Assembly (NCBI RefSeq): GCF_052113225.1
Contig: NZ_JBFRCT010000005.1
Coordinates: 403,066-467,065 of the forward strand
Reading direction: 5' to 3'
DNA length: 64,000 bases
Source: Pristimantibacillus sp052113225
GTDB lineage: Bacteria; Bacillota; Bacilli; Paenibacillales; Paenibacillaceae
The notes beneath the pieces were generated by a model that made no database searches, was not told where the DNA came from, and worked only from the letters and a program-made list of their open reading frames with translations. Below, piece after piece: positions 35,701 through 43,484 of this stretch (position 1 is the first letter of the stretch; each line of letters opens with the position of its first letter). Position numbers and translations under genes: made by a program.

Positions 35701-37062
35701 AACGGCAAGCCATTAATTGAAGTCATCGGTATGCAATCGCACTATAACCTGACCACAAGTGCGGAAGATGTCGAGAACTCCATTAAGCTGTTCGCGACGC
35801 TTCCAGGTGTCAGTATCAATATTACGGAGATGGATATCGGCAGCCCGCCTGTTGGAACTCTCACTCCAGAAAATGAGAACAACCAAGCTATGAAGTTCGC
35901 TGAGTTGTTCCAGATTTACAAAAAGTATGCGACAGGTTCAGCCAACAAGACGGACAACCCGAAAGTTATCGATCGCGTAAGTATTTGCGGCGTGAGAGAT
36001 GCAACAACCGGATGGCGTGCTGGCGAATTTGCACTGCTGTTCACTTCGGAAGGACTGGCCAAGGATGCGTTGGTGGCGGTTCTAGATCCTGCTGCGTATC
36101 TTGGAACACATGAATACATTGAGCCGGAGACCGGTCCGAAGCAAGAGCCGCTTGACGGCGTCCATGTCTATGACGCTGGTAATGGAGACGCTTGGACCGG
36201 CGCGAATATCATCCTAGGCAATGACGTGAATGCGTGGCCGTGGTCGACGGCGGGTGAGGATGGCAAAGTAGCTTTTACACCGGAGAAGGATGCGAAATAC
36301 CGTCTTACCTTCAACTACACCGCGAAAGGGACGACTGCCCTTCGTGTTCGTTGGAGCAAAGATGATACAAACGGCGGTTACACCGAGGCTGATGGAGCGG
36401 CTGTCAACAGCCATCCGTATTCAGCTAGCGAAGTAGCTGCTGCACTACCTGCGTACTTCAACAGCGGCATGGTGAATATGGGAAGCTATACCTTAACAAC
36501 AGAAATCCAATTGGATGGTTCACAGCCTGCCAATGGCTTAATTGGCAATATTGCCATCCGTGGCGGCGGCGGCGGCAATGCCTACACGATCAACTGGATT
36601 AAAGTGGAGAAGATTGGTGCCGGTGGCACTGCTGATCAACTTCTGGTTGACTGGCCGAAAAAAGTCGAAGTTCCAGCTGCACCTGCAGCACCGACTAATG
36701 TTTCCGCACAAGCGAAGAGCACAAGCGAGATTGAAGTCAGCTGGACAGCTGCGGACAACGCAACGGGCTACAATGTTTATCGTTCTGCTTCCGCAGATGG
36801 TGAATATAGCAAAGTGAATACGCAGCTGATTACCGAAACCAATTTCCGTAACAGCGGCTTGTCCGCATCGACTACCTATTTCTACAAGGTGATGGCTGTC
36901 AATGATGCAGGTGAATCCGAGCTATCCGCTGCAGCGCAAGCGACAACGAATAAAAGTACGAATTCGGGGACTTCTCCATCAACACCTACAGATCAAACTC
37001 CAGTGAAGCCTGGTGAAGTGAAGGCAGAAGTTGATGCAAATGGTAATAGTCACAGCCGATGA
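32713..37062 (+). CDS. Secreted modular xylanase with two GH10 domains (frameshifted 3' end)
   Basis: A 1449-residue extracellular endo-1,4-beta-xylanase. Signal peptide to about residue 30. GH10 domain 1 (about 45-390) has HTLAWHSQTPNW, acid/base Glu174 in VVNEA and nucleophile Glu298 in VTELD. Two beta-rich modules of about 150 residues follow (410-562 and 587-738), each starting VxxY(D/N)TSxGDSWSGAN; they look like carbohydrate-binding modules. GH10 domain 2 (about 775-1125) has Glu914 and Glu1039. A third copy of the module lies at 1150-1302 and a fibronectin-III domain at about 1320-1415. TTG start with AAAAAGGAGG upstream. The frame closes early at 37062, while the next frame continues with the expected wall-anchor region, so the gene appears frameshifted. 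Confidence 0.88.
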   Translation: MRNLKRCLSLTLITAMVSSFATFTTTAVASEPSSESQLAPAGLNYDQYPALKDVYKDYFKVGTVGSLAGPRSGLISYNFNAYTPENEMKPQSVQNVKGNFTFDTLDGLLNNVTTLSSDIALIGHTLAWHSQTPNWMWDAPNFNRDTALDNLNTHIDSVLGRYGGQLYSIDVVNEAIGKATPSDWKASLDEGEGWSLALGSDWVELAFLEAAKVIDENGWDTKLYYNDFGLDSAAKAQTVYAMVKEINEKYAGTRPNGKPLIEGIGMQEHYNSSTKPENVEASIKLFATLPGVNVSVTELDMEWPNLGSLTSAQAVAQAQKYAQFFQIYKKYAAGPANDTENPKVIERVTFWGSNDGDSWKHDGLPLLFNAPSGTDITAKEALVAVLDPDTYLAENPVVDEPEQEQKEPVDGVHVYDTSKGDSWSGANIILGNNASAWPWSTAGEDGKAAFKPEKDATYRISVNLTSLGTNAIRMRWLKDDTNGSFTSADAAAVNSHPYSADQVATALPAYFNSGMSTGNSYTLVNEIKLDGSQTADGLIGNIAIRGGAGGNSFSINWIKVEKISTGDVSDKLLVNWPDGMPKAGTQGVYIYNTSNGDSWSGANIVLGNNASAWPWSTAGEDGQVAFTPEKNSAYRISINYTSMGTSAIRVRWLKDESNGGYTSADAAAVNAHPYSASQVAAAIPAYFNSGMVNAGTYTLTSEVTMDGTQPADGLIGNIGIRGGAGGNSFLINWIKVEKIGADGAVDKLLVNWPEGIDEPGTEPGENEEPAIVIPPAGQTYEAYPALRDVYKDYFTMGIFGAGENNALIHNFASFTPGNQMKPESTQNVKGTFTYDSTDNTFNNLTNQNPDMLFYGHTLAWHSQTPTWMWDAPPARYGQPGTFDKDTALANLNNHIENVLGYYGGRLTGIDVVNEAVGTANPNDWKASLAKGEGWYMALGWEWVELAFLKAASVVDSHPDWDVKLIYNDFGLDSPSKARVVYEMVKDINERYAGVRPNGKPLIEVIGMQSHYNLTTSAEDVENSIKLFATLPGVSINITEMDIGSPPVGTLTPENENNQAMKFAELFQIYKKYATGSANKTDNPKVIDRVSICGVRDATTGWRAGEFALLFTSEGLAKDALVAVLDPAAYLGTHEYIEPETGPKQEPLDGVHVYDAGNGDAWTGANIILGNDVNAWPWSTAGEDGKVAFTPEKDAKYRLTFNYTAKGTTALRVRWSKDDTNGGYTEADGAAVNSHPYSASEVAAALPAYFNSGMVNMGSYTLTTEIQLDGSQPANGLIGNIAIRGGGGGNAYTINWIKVEKIGAGGTADQLLVDWPKKVEVPAAPAAPTNVSAQAKSTSEIEVSWTAADNATGYNVYRSASADGEYSKVNTQLITETNFRNSGLSASTTYFYKVMAVNDAGESELSAAAQATTNKSTNSGTSPSTPTDQTPVKPGEVKAEVDANGNSHSR

Positions 37063-38140
37063 TGTAAAAAAGGCTCTATCTGAAGCGCAGGCTGGTACCT
37101 TGAAGTTACAAGTTCAAGATGTCCAGAATATGAAGCAGGTTACGGTCTCTATACCGGTTGATCAGGTGGAAGCAGCCAAAGAAGCAGGCATTAAACGTAT
37201 CGAGATTTCCTCCGGATTCGCGTCTGTACAGCTGCCTGTATCGTTATTCGAAGGCACGGCAAGTCATGCAAATGTTGAATTAACCATAGCTAAGGTGGAC
37301 AACAGTACGTTGCCCCAAGAAGTGCGCGGAGTCGTAGGTTCGAACACTGTATATGACTTCAATCTGAGCGTTAATGGTCTGAAAATCAATGACTTCGGTC
37401 AAGGTCAAACTGTGAAAGTGGCGGTGCCTTACACACTTAAGTCTGGTGAAAACCCGGGTCAGGTCGTGATCTACTATTTGACGGAAGATGGCAAGCTCGA
37501 AGTGATCAAGAATGGCCGTTATAACAAGGATACGGGCATGGTGGAATTTAACGCGAAGCATTTCAGCAAATACGCCGCCATCGCCAATCCTGTACATTTC
37601 AACGATGTAAAAGCAGTCGCATGGGCAAGTGAAAGTATTGAGGGACTAGCTGCACGTGGAGTTGTAAATGGTGTTACAAAAGATACATTTGCACCAGGCA
37701 ATTCGGTTACTAGAGCCGAGTTTATCCAAATGTTAATGCTAACGCTTGACCTGAACCAGGTTAACGCAACTAGTACTTTCTCGGATGTTAAGCAAGGCGC
37801 ATGGTATTACAACTCGATTGCTTCAGCTCAGCAGCTTGGTATCGTGTCTGGACTGACTGATGGAACGTTCTGTATCAACAACAAGATTACTCGTCAAGAG
37901 ATGGCTGCAATGGCATATCAAGCGATTCGGAAAGCAGGAATTATGCTGGATGAAGGGAATCCGGCATCTGGCTTCCAAGACGCGCAAGACATTGCAAGCT
38001 ATGCCCAAGAAGCGGTGACTGTCATGAATCAGGCAGGTATCATCAAAGGCGTCGGCAACGACAAGTTTGATCCTAAGGGAACGGCAACTCGTGCTCAAGC
38101 GGCAGTTATTTTGTATCAATTGTTAATGAAGTCTCTTTAA
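37031..38140 (+). pseudogene. Displaced C-terminal part of the xylanase: linker domain and SLH cell-wall anchor
   Basis: This frame, shifted by one base relative to the xylanase, encodes about 366 residues. It starts VTADDVKKALSEAQAGTLKLQV, a domain seen before SLH repeats in large Paenibacillus exoenzymes, and ends with three S-layer homology repeats (VTRAEFIQMLMLTLDL, ITRQEMAAMAYQAI, ATRAQAAVILYQLL). It has no signal peptide and no clear ribosome site, so on its own it would not be exported. Removing one base near 37042-37046 would restore a continuous protein of about 1810 residues anchored to the wall. Either a real mutation or a sequencing error. Confidence 0.8.
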
Positions 38141-38144
38141 GTAC

Positions 38145-38181
38145 AGCACCCTGCAGACTATGATCTGCAGGGTGCTTTTTC
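38145..38181. terminator. Rho-independent terminator
   Basis: The perfect 13-bp arms AGCACCCTGCAGA and TCTGCAGGGTGCT have a 6-nt loop and are followed by a T run. It lies between the convergent xylanase and PP-loop genes. Confidence 0.93.
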
Positions 38182-38194
38182 GATTTAAGCCAGT

Positions 38195-38893
38195 TTAAAT
38201 GGACTGTTCTAACAGCTCCAAAGGCAAAAAGGCGTAATCCCCGTGCCTCAGAATGCTGCCTTTGCGAACAGGAATAGGATGCTTGAAGAGAGGGCCATCG
38301 ATGACACTGGTATGGAACTCGCCGCCTTCTCCGCAAGGATCAATTTTACGAGCTTGCAGTTCTTTTATGTAATCGTGAGTTAATGTTCGTCCCAAATCTT
38401 CTTCTCGCATTCCGAGGGATAAATTTACAGTGACCAGAATGGAAGTGAATCCGAGATTTATAAACTCCTCGACAGCCTCTTGATGATCCATTTCCCATAA
38501 CGGCATTCCAAGTTTAAGGCCTGCAATTTGAGTAACCTTGTCATGCCAGCAGTTGTCGATAGGCATATCCAAGTCTCCAGTGACTAACACTTCTGCACCT
38601 TGACGCTTAGCCTCTTCTAAGAGAGCAATAAATTTGTTCTCATAATCGTCCCAGCTAGCAGCTGTTGTATAAACAGGCAAACCAATTGATTCAGCTTGGG
38701 CGCGGATAAGCTCAGGAGGCATGCCATGGGATCTGGAACGTTTTCCTTCCTCCTCCATCATGACGATAAGTCCAATTGGTTCTCCGACCTTCATTGATTT
38801 ATACAGCGCCAGGACGCTATCTTTTCCCCCGCTAAAAGAAGCTATAAATGTATGTCCGTGAGCACCATTTTTCCAGTTCACCGTTTCATTCAT
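38195..38893 (-). CDS. Dph6-related ATP pyrophosphatase (PP-loop)
   Basis: A 232-residue N-type ATP pyrophosphatase. The PP-loop is FSGGKDSVLALYK at about 20-32; further family signatures are the SRSHGMP region, VLVTGDLDMP and the C-terminal CGEGGEFHTSVIDGPLF, which is the Dph6/MJ0570 motif CGExGE(F/Y)HT. Eukaryotic Dph6 makes diphthamide, which bacteria lack, so the bacterial homologue must act on another substrate, unknown. ATG is preceded by AAAGGAGA. Single gene. Confidence 0.9.
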   Translation of the reverse strand: MNETVNWKNGAHGHTFIASFSGGKDSVLALYKSMKVGEPIGLIVMMEEEGKRSRSHGMPPELIRAQAESIGLPVYTTAASWDDYENKFIALLEEAKRQGAEVLVTGDLDMPIDNCWHDKVTQIAGLKLGMPLWEMDHQEAVEEFINLGFTSILVTVNLSLGMREEDLGRTLTHDYIKELQARKIDPCGEGGEFHTSVIDGPLFKHPIPVRKGSILRHGDYAFLPLELLEQSI

Positions 38894-39096
38894 CCTATCG
38901 TTCTCCTTTATTATTATGCTTTGTGAATTGTAACACTTAGGGCAGGGTAATGTTTAAAATAATGCGATCACAAACGTTTAAACAAAATTAACATTTTATG
39001 GTACCTGAAGACTATTCAAAGCGGTATTCGATTATTTGATAATCAGGTAGTACTCAAATACTTGAGAAATATAGAAATGGAGGTATCCAGGGACTA

Positions 39097-40059
39097 ATGA
39101 AAAGGCAATTGAAACTACTGGCTTCCGTCGGTCTTGCGGTTCTTATTTTCGGCATGACTGTCTTGCCCGTCTTCGCTGCGACTCCCGGTAAAACGGTAAA
39201 CGCTTCGGCAACACTCGCCTATAATCTCAAAGGACTCAATCACAACCTGGCCGTCCAGAAAGCCTACATCGCATCCACGTATCTTTACGTCACTCAGCGG
39301 TCTGGAGGAACGGTCTACCTGTCCAGATTGCTAATGAACGGAACGAACGCTACCTACGTTGACGAAATGACCATCACCAATGCAGGCCATGGCCAAACGC
39401 TTGATATGTACACGTATAATGGTATCAATTACTTTTATTTCAGCTCGAAAGCAGATCCTTCGACAACGTATAACTGGTCGTTGCAGGTAGCAAGACTTCA
39501 ATACTCGGCTGGTGCGACTTACGATTATACGGATCTTCATCGGTTCACCTATATGAATTACGCAGATGAGACCGGTACAAGTCTTGGTGAAACCTACCGC
39601 GTCGATGGCGGCGGCAACAGTGATTATACGATTTTTCGGGTACAAACCGCTGAAGGAAGCGTAACCTGGTCCATTTATGACACAGTAGCCTTGAACAAGC
39701 TTCTCGACAGCAACGAACAGGTGAGAATGGACAGTGCGGCGGCGGTAAACGCAAACGTTGCAAGCATTACCCAGTCGGATAGTTCTATCGTCAGACCAAA
39801 TGGTTCATTTCAGGGCTTCGATATGCTTGGTAGTACGGAAATCTACACGTCGGGCGGCGCGGAAGGCGATACGCCGCAGATTGCGTTGATGTCGAACACT
39901 GGAACGTACAAAACCCTCGTGAAAATAACGAATGTGGGCACCCATGAAATCGAGGGGGTCCAAACGAAAGACGGCAACGTGTATTTTAATATCGTTACAG
40001 ATACGGTGAATAAGAAGGACACGCAGAAAATTTATTATGTTGCGGACAGCGTATTCTAA
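39097..40059 (+). CDS. Secreted helveticin J-like protein (class III bacteriocin family)
   Basis: A 320-residue exported protein with a clear signal peptide cleaved near VFAA (about residue 27). The mature part resembles the helveticin J family of large bacteriocins: LQVARLQYSAGATYDYTDLHRFTYMNY, then a strand pair around DYTIFRVQTAEGSVTWSIYDTVALNKLLD, SFQGFDMLGSTEIYTSGG and the C-terminal THEIEGVQTKDGNVYFNIV. The pattern suggests a beta-propeller-like fold. No immunity or dedicated export gene is adjacent. ATG is preceded by GGAGG with about 11 nt spacing. The bacteriocin role is inferred from family resemblance only. Confidence 0.7.
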   Translation: MKRQLKLLASVGLAVLIFGMTVLPVFAATPGKTVNASATLAYNLKGLNHNLAVQKAYIASTYLYVTQRSGGTVYLSRLLMNGTNATYVDEMTITNAGHGQTLDMYTYNGINYFYFSSKADPSTTYNWSLQVARLQYSAGATYDYTDLHRFTYMNYADETGTSLGETYRVDGGGNSDYTIFRVQTAEGSVTWSIYDTVALNKLLDSNEQVRMDSAAAVNANVASITQSDSSIVRPNGSFQGFDMLGSTEIYTSGGAEGDTPQIALMSNTGTYKTLVKITNVGTHEIEGVQTKDGNVYFNIVTDTVNKKDTQKIYYVADSVF

Positions 40060-40143
40060 ATAAACGCTCAATCGGACTAGCTTGCTTCTTGTTGCTCGAA
40101 GGCCTGATCAAACAGCTCAAATACTCTCCAATAGCACAAGCAG

Positions 40144-40188
40144 GCCGGGAACACGCCGAGTTGGCGAATTTCCCGGCTTCTTTAATTT
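40144..40188 (+). terminator. Rho-independent terminator
   Basis: GCCGGGAA(CA)CGCC and GGCG(AA)TTTCCCGGC form a strong stem, followed by TTCTTTAATTTCT, after the helveticin-like gene. Confidence 0.85.
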
Positions 40189-40285
40189 CTTTTGATTCAT
40201 GTTGCATCTCGTAAGGCACGTGCAAACGGATTACAGCAAAATAGATTCTATGCATAGGTACAATGTCATGGTATAGTCAGTTTGA

Positions 40286-40311
40286 ATTAACTGGAAATAA
40301 ATCCAGTTAAT
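40286..40311. promoter_or_regulatory. Perfect palindrome, candidate operator for the YcxB-like gene
   Basis: The 10-bp arms ATTAACTGGA and TCCAGTTAAT are separated by 6 bp (AATAAA). It lies just after a TATAGT (40272-40277) that may be a -10 box, and 32 bp before the ATG. There is no T run, so a protein-binding site or 5' leader hairpin is more likely than a terminator. Confidence 0.5.
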
Positions 40312-40343
40312 CATTCATCTCATTATATCCGGAGGAACTATTC

Positions 40344-40913
40344 ATGCATGAATCTATTAACGTTCAACTCACCCAAGAAGATTTACTTAGACTGCAATTC
40401 TCCTTTCTAGCTAGGCAAACGTATACGTGGGTGCTGCTACTCTTTTTTATTGGGGCTATCTTAAACATCGTAGCCGCAATAGTGGATGGTGATATAACCA
40501 GTGTTAATCCGATCATGATCCTCTTTTTCATCTTTGTACCTTTAATTGTGTTCTTAACGATTAGAAGCAGCAGGAAGAGTATTCAAAATAAATTCGTCAA
40601 AGAAACGAAGACATACACGTGGTCGGATGAAGGCTTGTTCATGGAATCTGAATCGATGACCGCGAGAATCATGTGGGCAGACTTTACCAATGCGATCACG
40701 ACGAAATCGGCCATTTATTTAATGGTCAGCCATAATGCTGCCCATGCGTTACCTCGGAGGTGCTTTACGCAGGAACAATGGATTCATTTTCGGAAAATCA
40801 CCAAGAGCCGCATTAAACGAAAAAATAAGTATAAATGGGTAAGAAATGCGATCATCTATTTGGTAATTTTCCTTGTGACCGTTGGTATCGTTCAATATTA
40901 TGCGGCAAATTGA
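40344..40913 (+). CDS. YcxB-like membrane protein
   Basis: A 189-residue membrane protein. Two transmembrane helices lie at about 25-45 and 55-70 (VLLLFFIGAILNIVAAIV and IMILFFIFVPLIVFLTI). A cytoplasmic domain with the YcxB-type ending follows: FTNAITTKSAIYLMVSHNAAHALPRRCFTQEQW, where the usual IPKRAF motif appears as LPRRCF. A further helix is at the C-terminus (IIYLVIFLVTVGIVQYY). GGAGGAAC precedes the ATG. Function unknown in the family. Confidence 0.78.
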   Translation: MHESINVQLTQEDLLRLQFSFLARQTYTWVLLLFFIGAILNIVAAIVDGDITSVNPIMILFFIFVPLIVFLTIRSSRKSIQNKFVKETKTYTWSDEGLFMESESMTARIMWADFTNAITTKSAIYLMVSHNAAHALPRRCFTQEQWIHFRKITKSRIKRKNKYKWVRNAIIYLVIFLVTVGIVQYYAAN

Positions 40914-40917
40914 TATG

Positions 40918-40954
40918 AACCGGGAGTCTCCGTAATGGAATGTCCCGGTTTTTG
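40918..40954 (+). terminator. Rho-independent terminator
   Basis: The 8-bp arms AACCGGGA and TCCCGGTT are followed by TTTG, just after the YcxB-like gene. The loop is long (17 nt), so strength is moderate. Confidence 0.65.
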
Positions 40955-41009
40955 TGGTTATAAGGCAAAGCCACGGGGAATAATATGGTAATACTGTCCA
41001 CTGAAATGA

Positions 41010-41855
41010 GTGATAGAAATGAAGGAAGTTACCTTTAAAGCCTATGCGATTACGAATGAAATTGATTTGAACCAAATCGCCATCCATTGCGGAATTCCTA
41101 AGAAATACACCTGGGAGCAGCCTTTGATCCTCAGAGGTGATATTCTAGCATCTATCCTTGACCACCAGGTTGACGATTCACAGCAGGTGCTGGTATTTTC
41201 CTTTGGCAGCCTTGTCTTCGTTAACAATTCGCGTCCTAAAGATATACAAAGCTTTATGAAATACATCCAGTCCTTTGAACCGGACATCGACATTACGAAT
41301 GCCGACCGATATACCGATGATTACCGCCTTCATTACGGAGAGATCGAGACGATGGAATTAACCGATGAATATGTGGAAGTACCGGAATATGAGGTGTTCT
41401 ATCCTGAGCTTATAGCTACAGTACTCGCGAAATCAGTTGCGCTGGAGAAGATTGAAGAGCAGCTTGGGAAAATCCATGACAAGCTTGAGAACATGATTGA
41501 ACGACTGGAAAAAGGAAGGCTCAGAATCGGCAACAAGGAACTGGCCAGGACGACGGCCATCATCTTGCGTTACGAGTACAACACCCTCGGTTATATCATG
41601 ATTTTGGACAAGCCTGATATAACATGGAGTATTAGCCACGCCGGCGAATTTTATGATAAAATGCTGGAGTTTTTCGAGCTGAATGATCGATATAAAATTT
41701 TGAAAAGCAAAACGGATCTTTTACATCACATCATGGAGGGGTTCTCAACGATCAGCCATTCGATACGGGGATTATTTGTGGAATGGATCATCGTTATCCT
41801 TATTGTTATTGAGGTTGTTCTGACCGTATTGCAGATTACAGGGCTCTTGCCATAA
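41010..41855 (+). CDS. RMD1/YagE (DUF155) family protein
   Basis: A 281-residue protein of the RMD1/DUF155 family, whose eukaryotic members are mitochondrial inner-membrane proteins needed for translation; the bacterial role is unknown. Seen: ILRGDILASILDHQVDDSQQVLVFSFGSLVFVNN in the N-terminal half, the helical LAKSVALEKIEEQLGKIHDKLENMIERLEKGRL, and the C-terminal hydrophobic helix VEWIIVILIVIEVVLTVLQI, which anchors the protein. The start is uncertain: GTG 41010 or ATG 41019, neither with a strong ribosome site. Confidence 0.78.
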   Translation: MIEMKEVTFKAYAITNEIDLNQIAIHCGIPKKYTWEQPLILRGDILASILDHQVDDSQQVLVFSFGSLVFVNNSRPKDIQSFMKYIQSFEPDIDITNADRYTDDYRLHYGEIETMELTDEYVEVPEYEVFYPELIATVLAKSVALEKIEEQLGKIHDKLENMIERLEKGRLRIGNKELARTTAIILRYEYNTLGYIMILDKPDITWSISHAGEFYDKMLEFFELNDRYKILKSKTDLLHHIMEGFSTISHSIRGLFVEWIIVILIVIEVVLTVLQITGLLP

Positions 41856-41948
41856 AGGTATTTCCCGTCAGACGGAGAATGACTAATCGACTGATAAAAT
41901 GCCGAATCGAATACGACCTCAGTATTCTTTATTGGAGGATCGAAGGCG

Positions 41949-42578
41949 ATGACCATTAAAGAGCAGACGATCGTAACGTCTACGGGCAACAAAATCCTGA
42001 CCAAGGATAAAGAGATTCGAATCGTTGGGAAAATGGATGAACCGCTTATTTTGATCCTGGAAAATGTATTAAGCTCCGCGGAATGCGACTTGATGATTGA
42101 CTTGGCTACAGCTAGAATGCAGCGAGCCAAAATAGGGAACTCTCACGATGTTAGCGACGTTAGAACAAGCAGCAGCATGTTCTTCGAGGAAAGTGAAAAT
42201 GAAAGCATTAAACAAGTGGAGTCCCGAGTTGCTGAGCTGATGAATATCCCAGTCTCCCATGCGGAGCCGCTGCAAGTATTACGTTATCAGCCTGGCGAAC
42301 AGTATCATCCTCATTTTGACTATTTCACAAAAGGTAATGACGCTAATAATCGAATCAGTACGCTGGTGATGTATCTGAATGATGTGGAAGAAGGCGGCGA
42401 GACGTATTTTCCATCTCTTCATTTTTCGGTAACGCCTAAGAAAGGCAGTGCAGTTTACTTTGAATATTTCTATAACGATCCTCACTTAAACGAATTAACG
42501 TTACATGCGGGTCATCCCGTGGCAGCCGGGGAGAAATGGGTGGCAACCCAATGGATGAGAAGACAGAGCTATCGCTAA
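41949..42578 (+). CDS. Prolyl 4-hydroxylase-type 2OG-Fe(II) oxygenase
   Basis: A 209-residue non-haem iron dioxygenase of the P4Hc family, which hydroxylates proline with 2-oxoglutarate, O2, Fe2+ and ascorbate. The iron-binding triad is visible as HFD in YHPHFDYFTKG (about residue 120) with the distal His in LHAGHPV, followed by Lys in GEKWVATQWMR that binds 2-oxoglutarate. LVMYLNDVEEGGETYFP is the typical core strand. GGAGG lies before the ATG. It converges on two collagen-like genes, which are the obvious candidate substrates, as collagen-like peptides are for Bacillus anthracis P4H. Confidence 0.9.
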   Translation: MTIKEQTIVTSTGNKILTKDKEIRIVGKMDEPLILILENVLSSAECDLMIDLATARMQRAKIGNSHDVSDVRTSSSMFFEESENESIKQVESRVAELMNIPVSHAEPLQVLRYQPGEQYHPHFDYFTKGNDANNRISTLVMYLNDVEEGGETYFPSLHFSVTPKKGSAVYFEYFYNDPHLNELTLHAGHPVAAGEKWVATQWMRRQSYR

Positions 42579-42596
42579 ATTATTATATAGACAAGA

Positions 42597-42632
42597 AAGG
42601 CCGGAAATCCGCTGAGGATTCCGGTCTTTTTA
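42597..42632. terminator. Terminator shared by the hydroxylase and the convergent collagen-like genes
   Basis: AAGGCCGGAAATC pairs with GATTCCGGTCTT (one bulge, one wobble), followed by TTTTT. Its right half is part of a 32-bp direct repeat with 46063-46094. Confidence 0.85.
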
Positions 42633-42645
42633 TGTGGGCTGCGGC
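42614..42645 (+). repeat. 32-bp direct repeat, copy 1
   Basis: This stretch, beginning GAGGATTCCGG and ending GTGGGCTGCGGC, recurs at 46063-46094 with one mismatch in the same orientation. It covers a terminator arm and the 15 bases beyond it. Confidence 0.75.
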
Positions 42646-42647
42646 CT

Positions 42648-43460
42648 TTAGAGAACGTTAGGACCAATCACTTCTCCGCTGAGATGAATCTCATTGATAA
42701 TTGGATTGTTGAAATTAGGAATAGGGGAAGGCATTCCGTTATCTCCTGAGACATTGAAACCCGAGCCTGGTCCGGCTGCGGCGGTTAAATAATAGTTGGC
42801 AGCAGGGCCGCTGACTCCTGTATCGGTGCATCGAAACGATGTCGTGATCCTTCCTGTAATAACAGTTGGATCCAACCCCTCCTCAAAGATGATTTGGGTT
42901 ACGCTTCCGGCATCTAATACCGTGCAAATTCGTTCGCCGATTAGAGGCGCTTCACGGAAGATACTGAATTGCATGGATTGACTCGCTACTGATAACTCGG
43001 GAGGGATTTGACTTATATAGGAAAAACTCCATACAATGGTGGCGCTTAATAGTATCCGGCTATCCAAATTGATGGTACTTAGCGTAACGAACTGATCGCT
43101 AATATGAATCTCGGGACCAAACGCAGCAGGGGCTGCCGGGAGTGCGACCGTAGTGATTGGCGGAGCTCCGGTTACCATCGGATCTGGGATCTCAATAGAA
43201 TCGAAGGAAGTTAGCAGACCAACACCTGAGGGGCCTGGCAAGCCTTGCGGTCCGACAGGGCCTTGAGAACCTGTCGGCCCAACTTCTCCTTGTGGCCCCG
43301 CAAGCCCAGGAGGTCCCATCGGTCCAACTGCTCCAGTTGGCCCAGACGGTCCGCTCGGTCCGATCGGGCCTTGACGAGCAACGATTATAATCTTACGTTT
43401 TCGGTGCCGGGATACTTTCTTGCTTGATTTCTTGCGATGGCGTGGTACGACGCACTTCAT
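42648..43460 (-). CDS. Collagen-like surface protein, copy 1
   Basis: A 270-residue protein in three parts: a very basic N-terminus (residues 1-30, rich in Lys/Arg, no signal peptide), 16 uninterrupted Gly-X-Y triplets (31-78, such as GPIGPSGPSGPTG), and a C-terminal domain of about 190 residues. That domain contains DPMVTGAPPI, WSFSYIS and INEIHLSGEVIGPN and is shared with the neighbouring copy. The layout resembles BclA-type exosporium collagens, but the exosporium leader motif is absent. Prolines at Y positions (GPP, GLP) are possible sites for the adjacent prolyl hydroxylase. RBS GAGGAG precedes the ATG. Confidence 0.88.
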   Translation of the reverse strand: MKCVVPRHRKKSSKKVSRHRKRKIIIVARQGPIGPSGPSGPTGAVGPMGPPGLAGPQGEVGPTGSQGPVGPQGLPGPSGVGLLTSFDSIEIPDPMVTGAPPITTVALPAAPAAFGPEIHISDQFVTLSTINLDSRILLSATIVWSFSYISQIPPELSVASQSMQFSIFREAPLIGERICTVLDAGSVTQIIFEEGLDPTVITGRITTSFRCTDTGVSGPAANYYLTAAAGPGSGFNVSGDNGMPSPIPNFNNPIINEIHLSGEVIGPNVL

Positions 43461-43484
43461 AACATATACTCCTCCTCGGGATGA

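Noticed and set aside
37020..37062. Programmed ribosomal frameshift in the xylanase gene
   Set aside because: No slippery heptamer, no internal Shine-Dalgarno and no following hairpin are visible; mutation or sequencing error is simpler.
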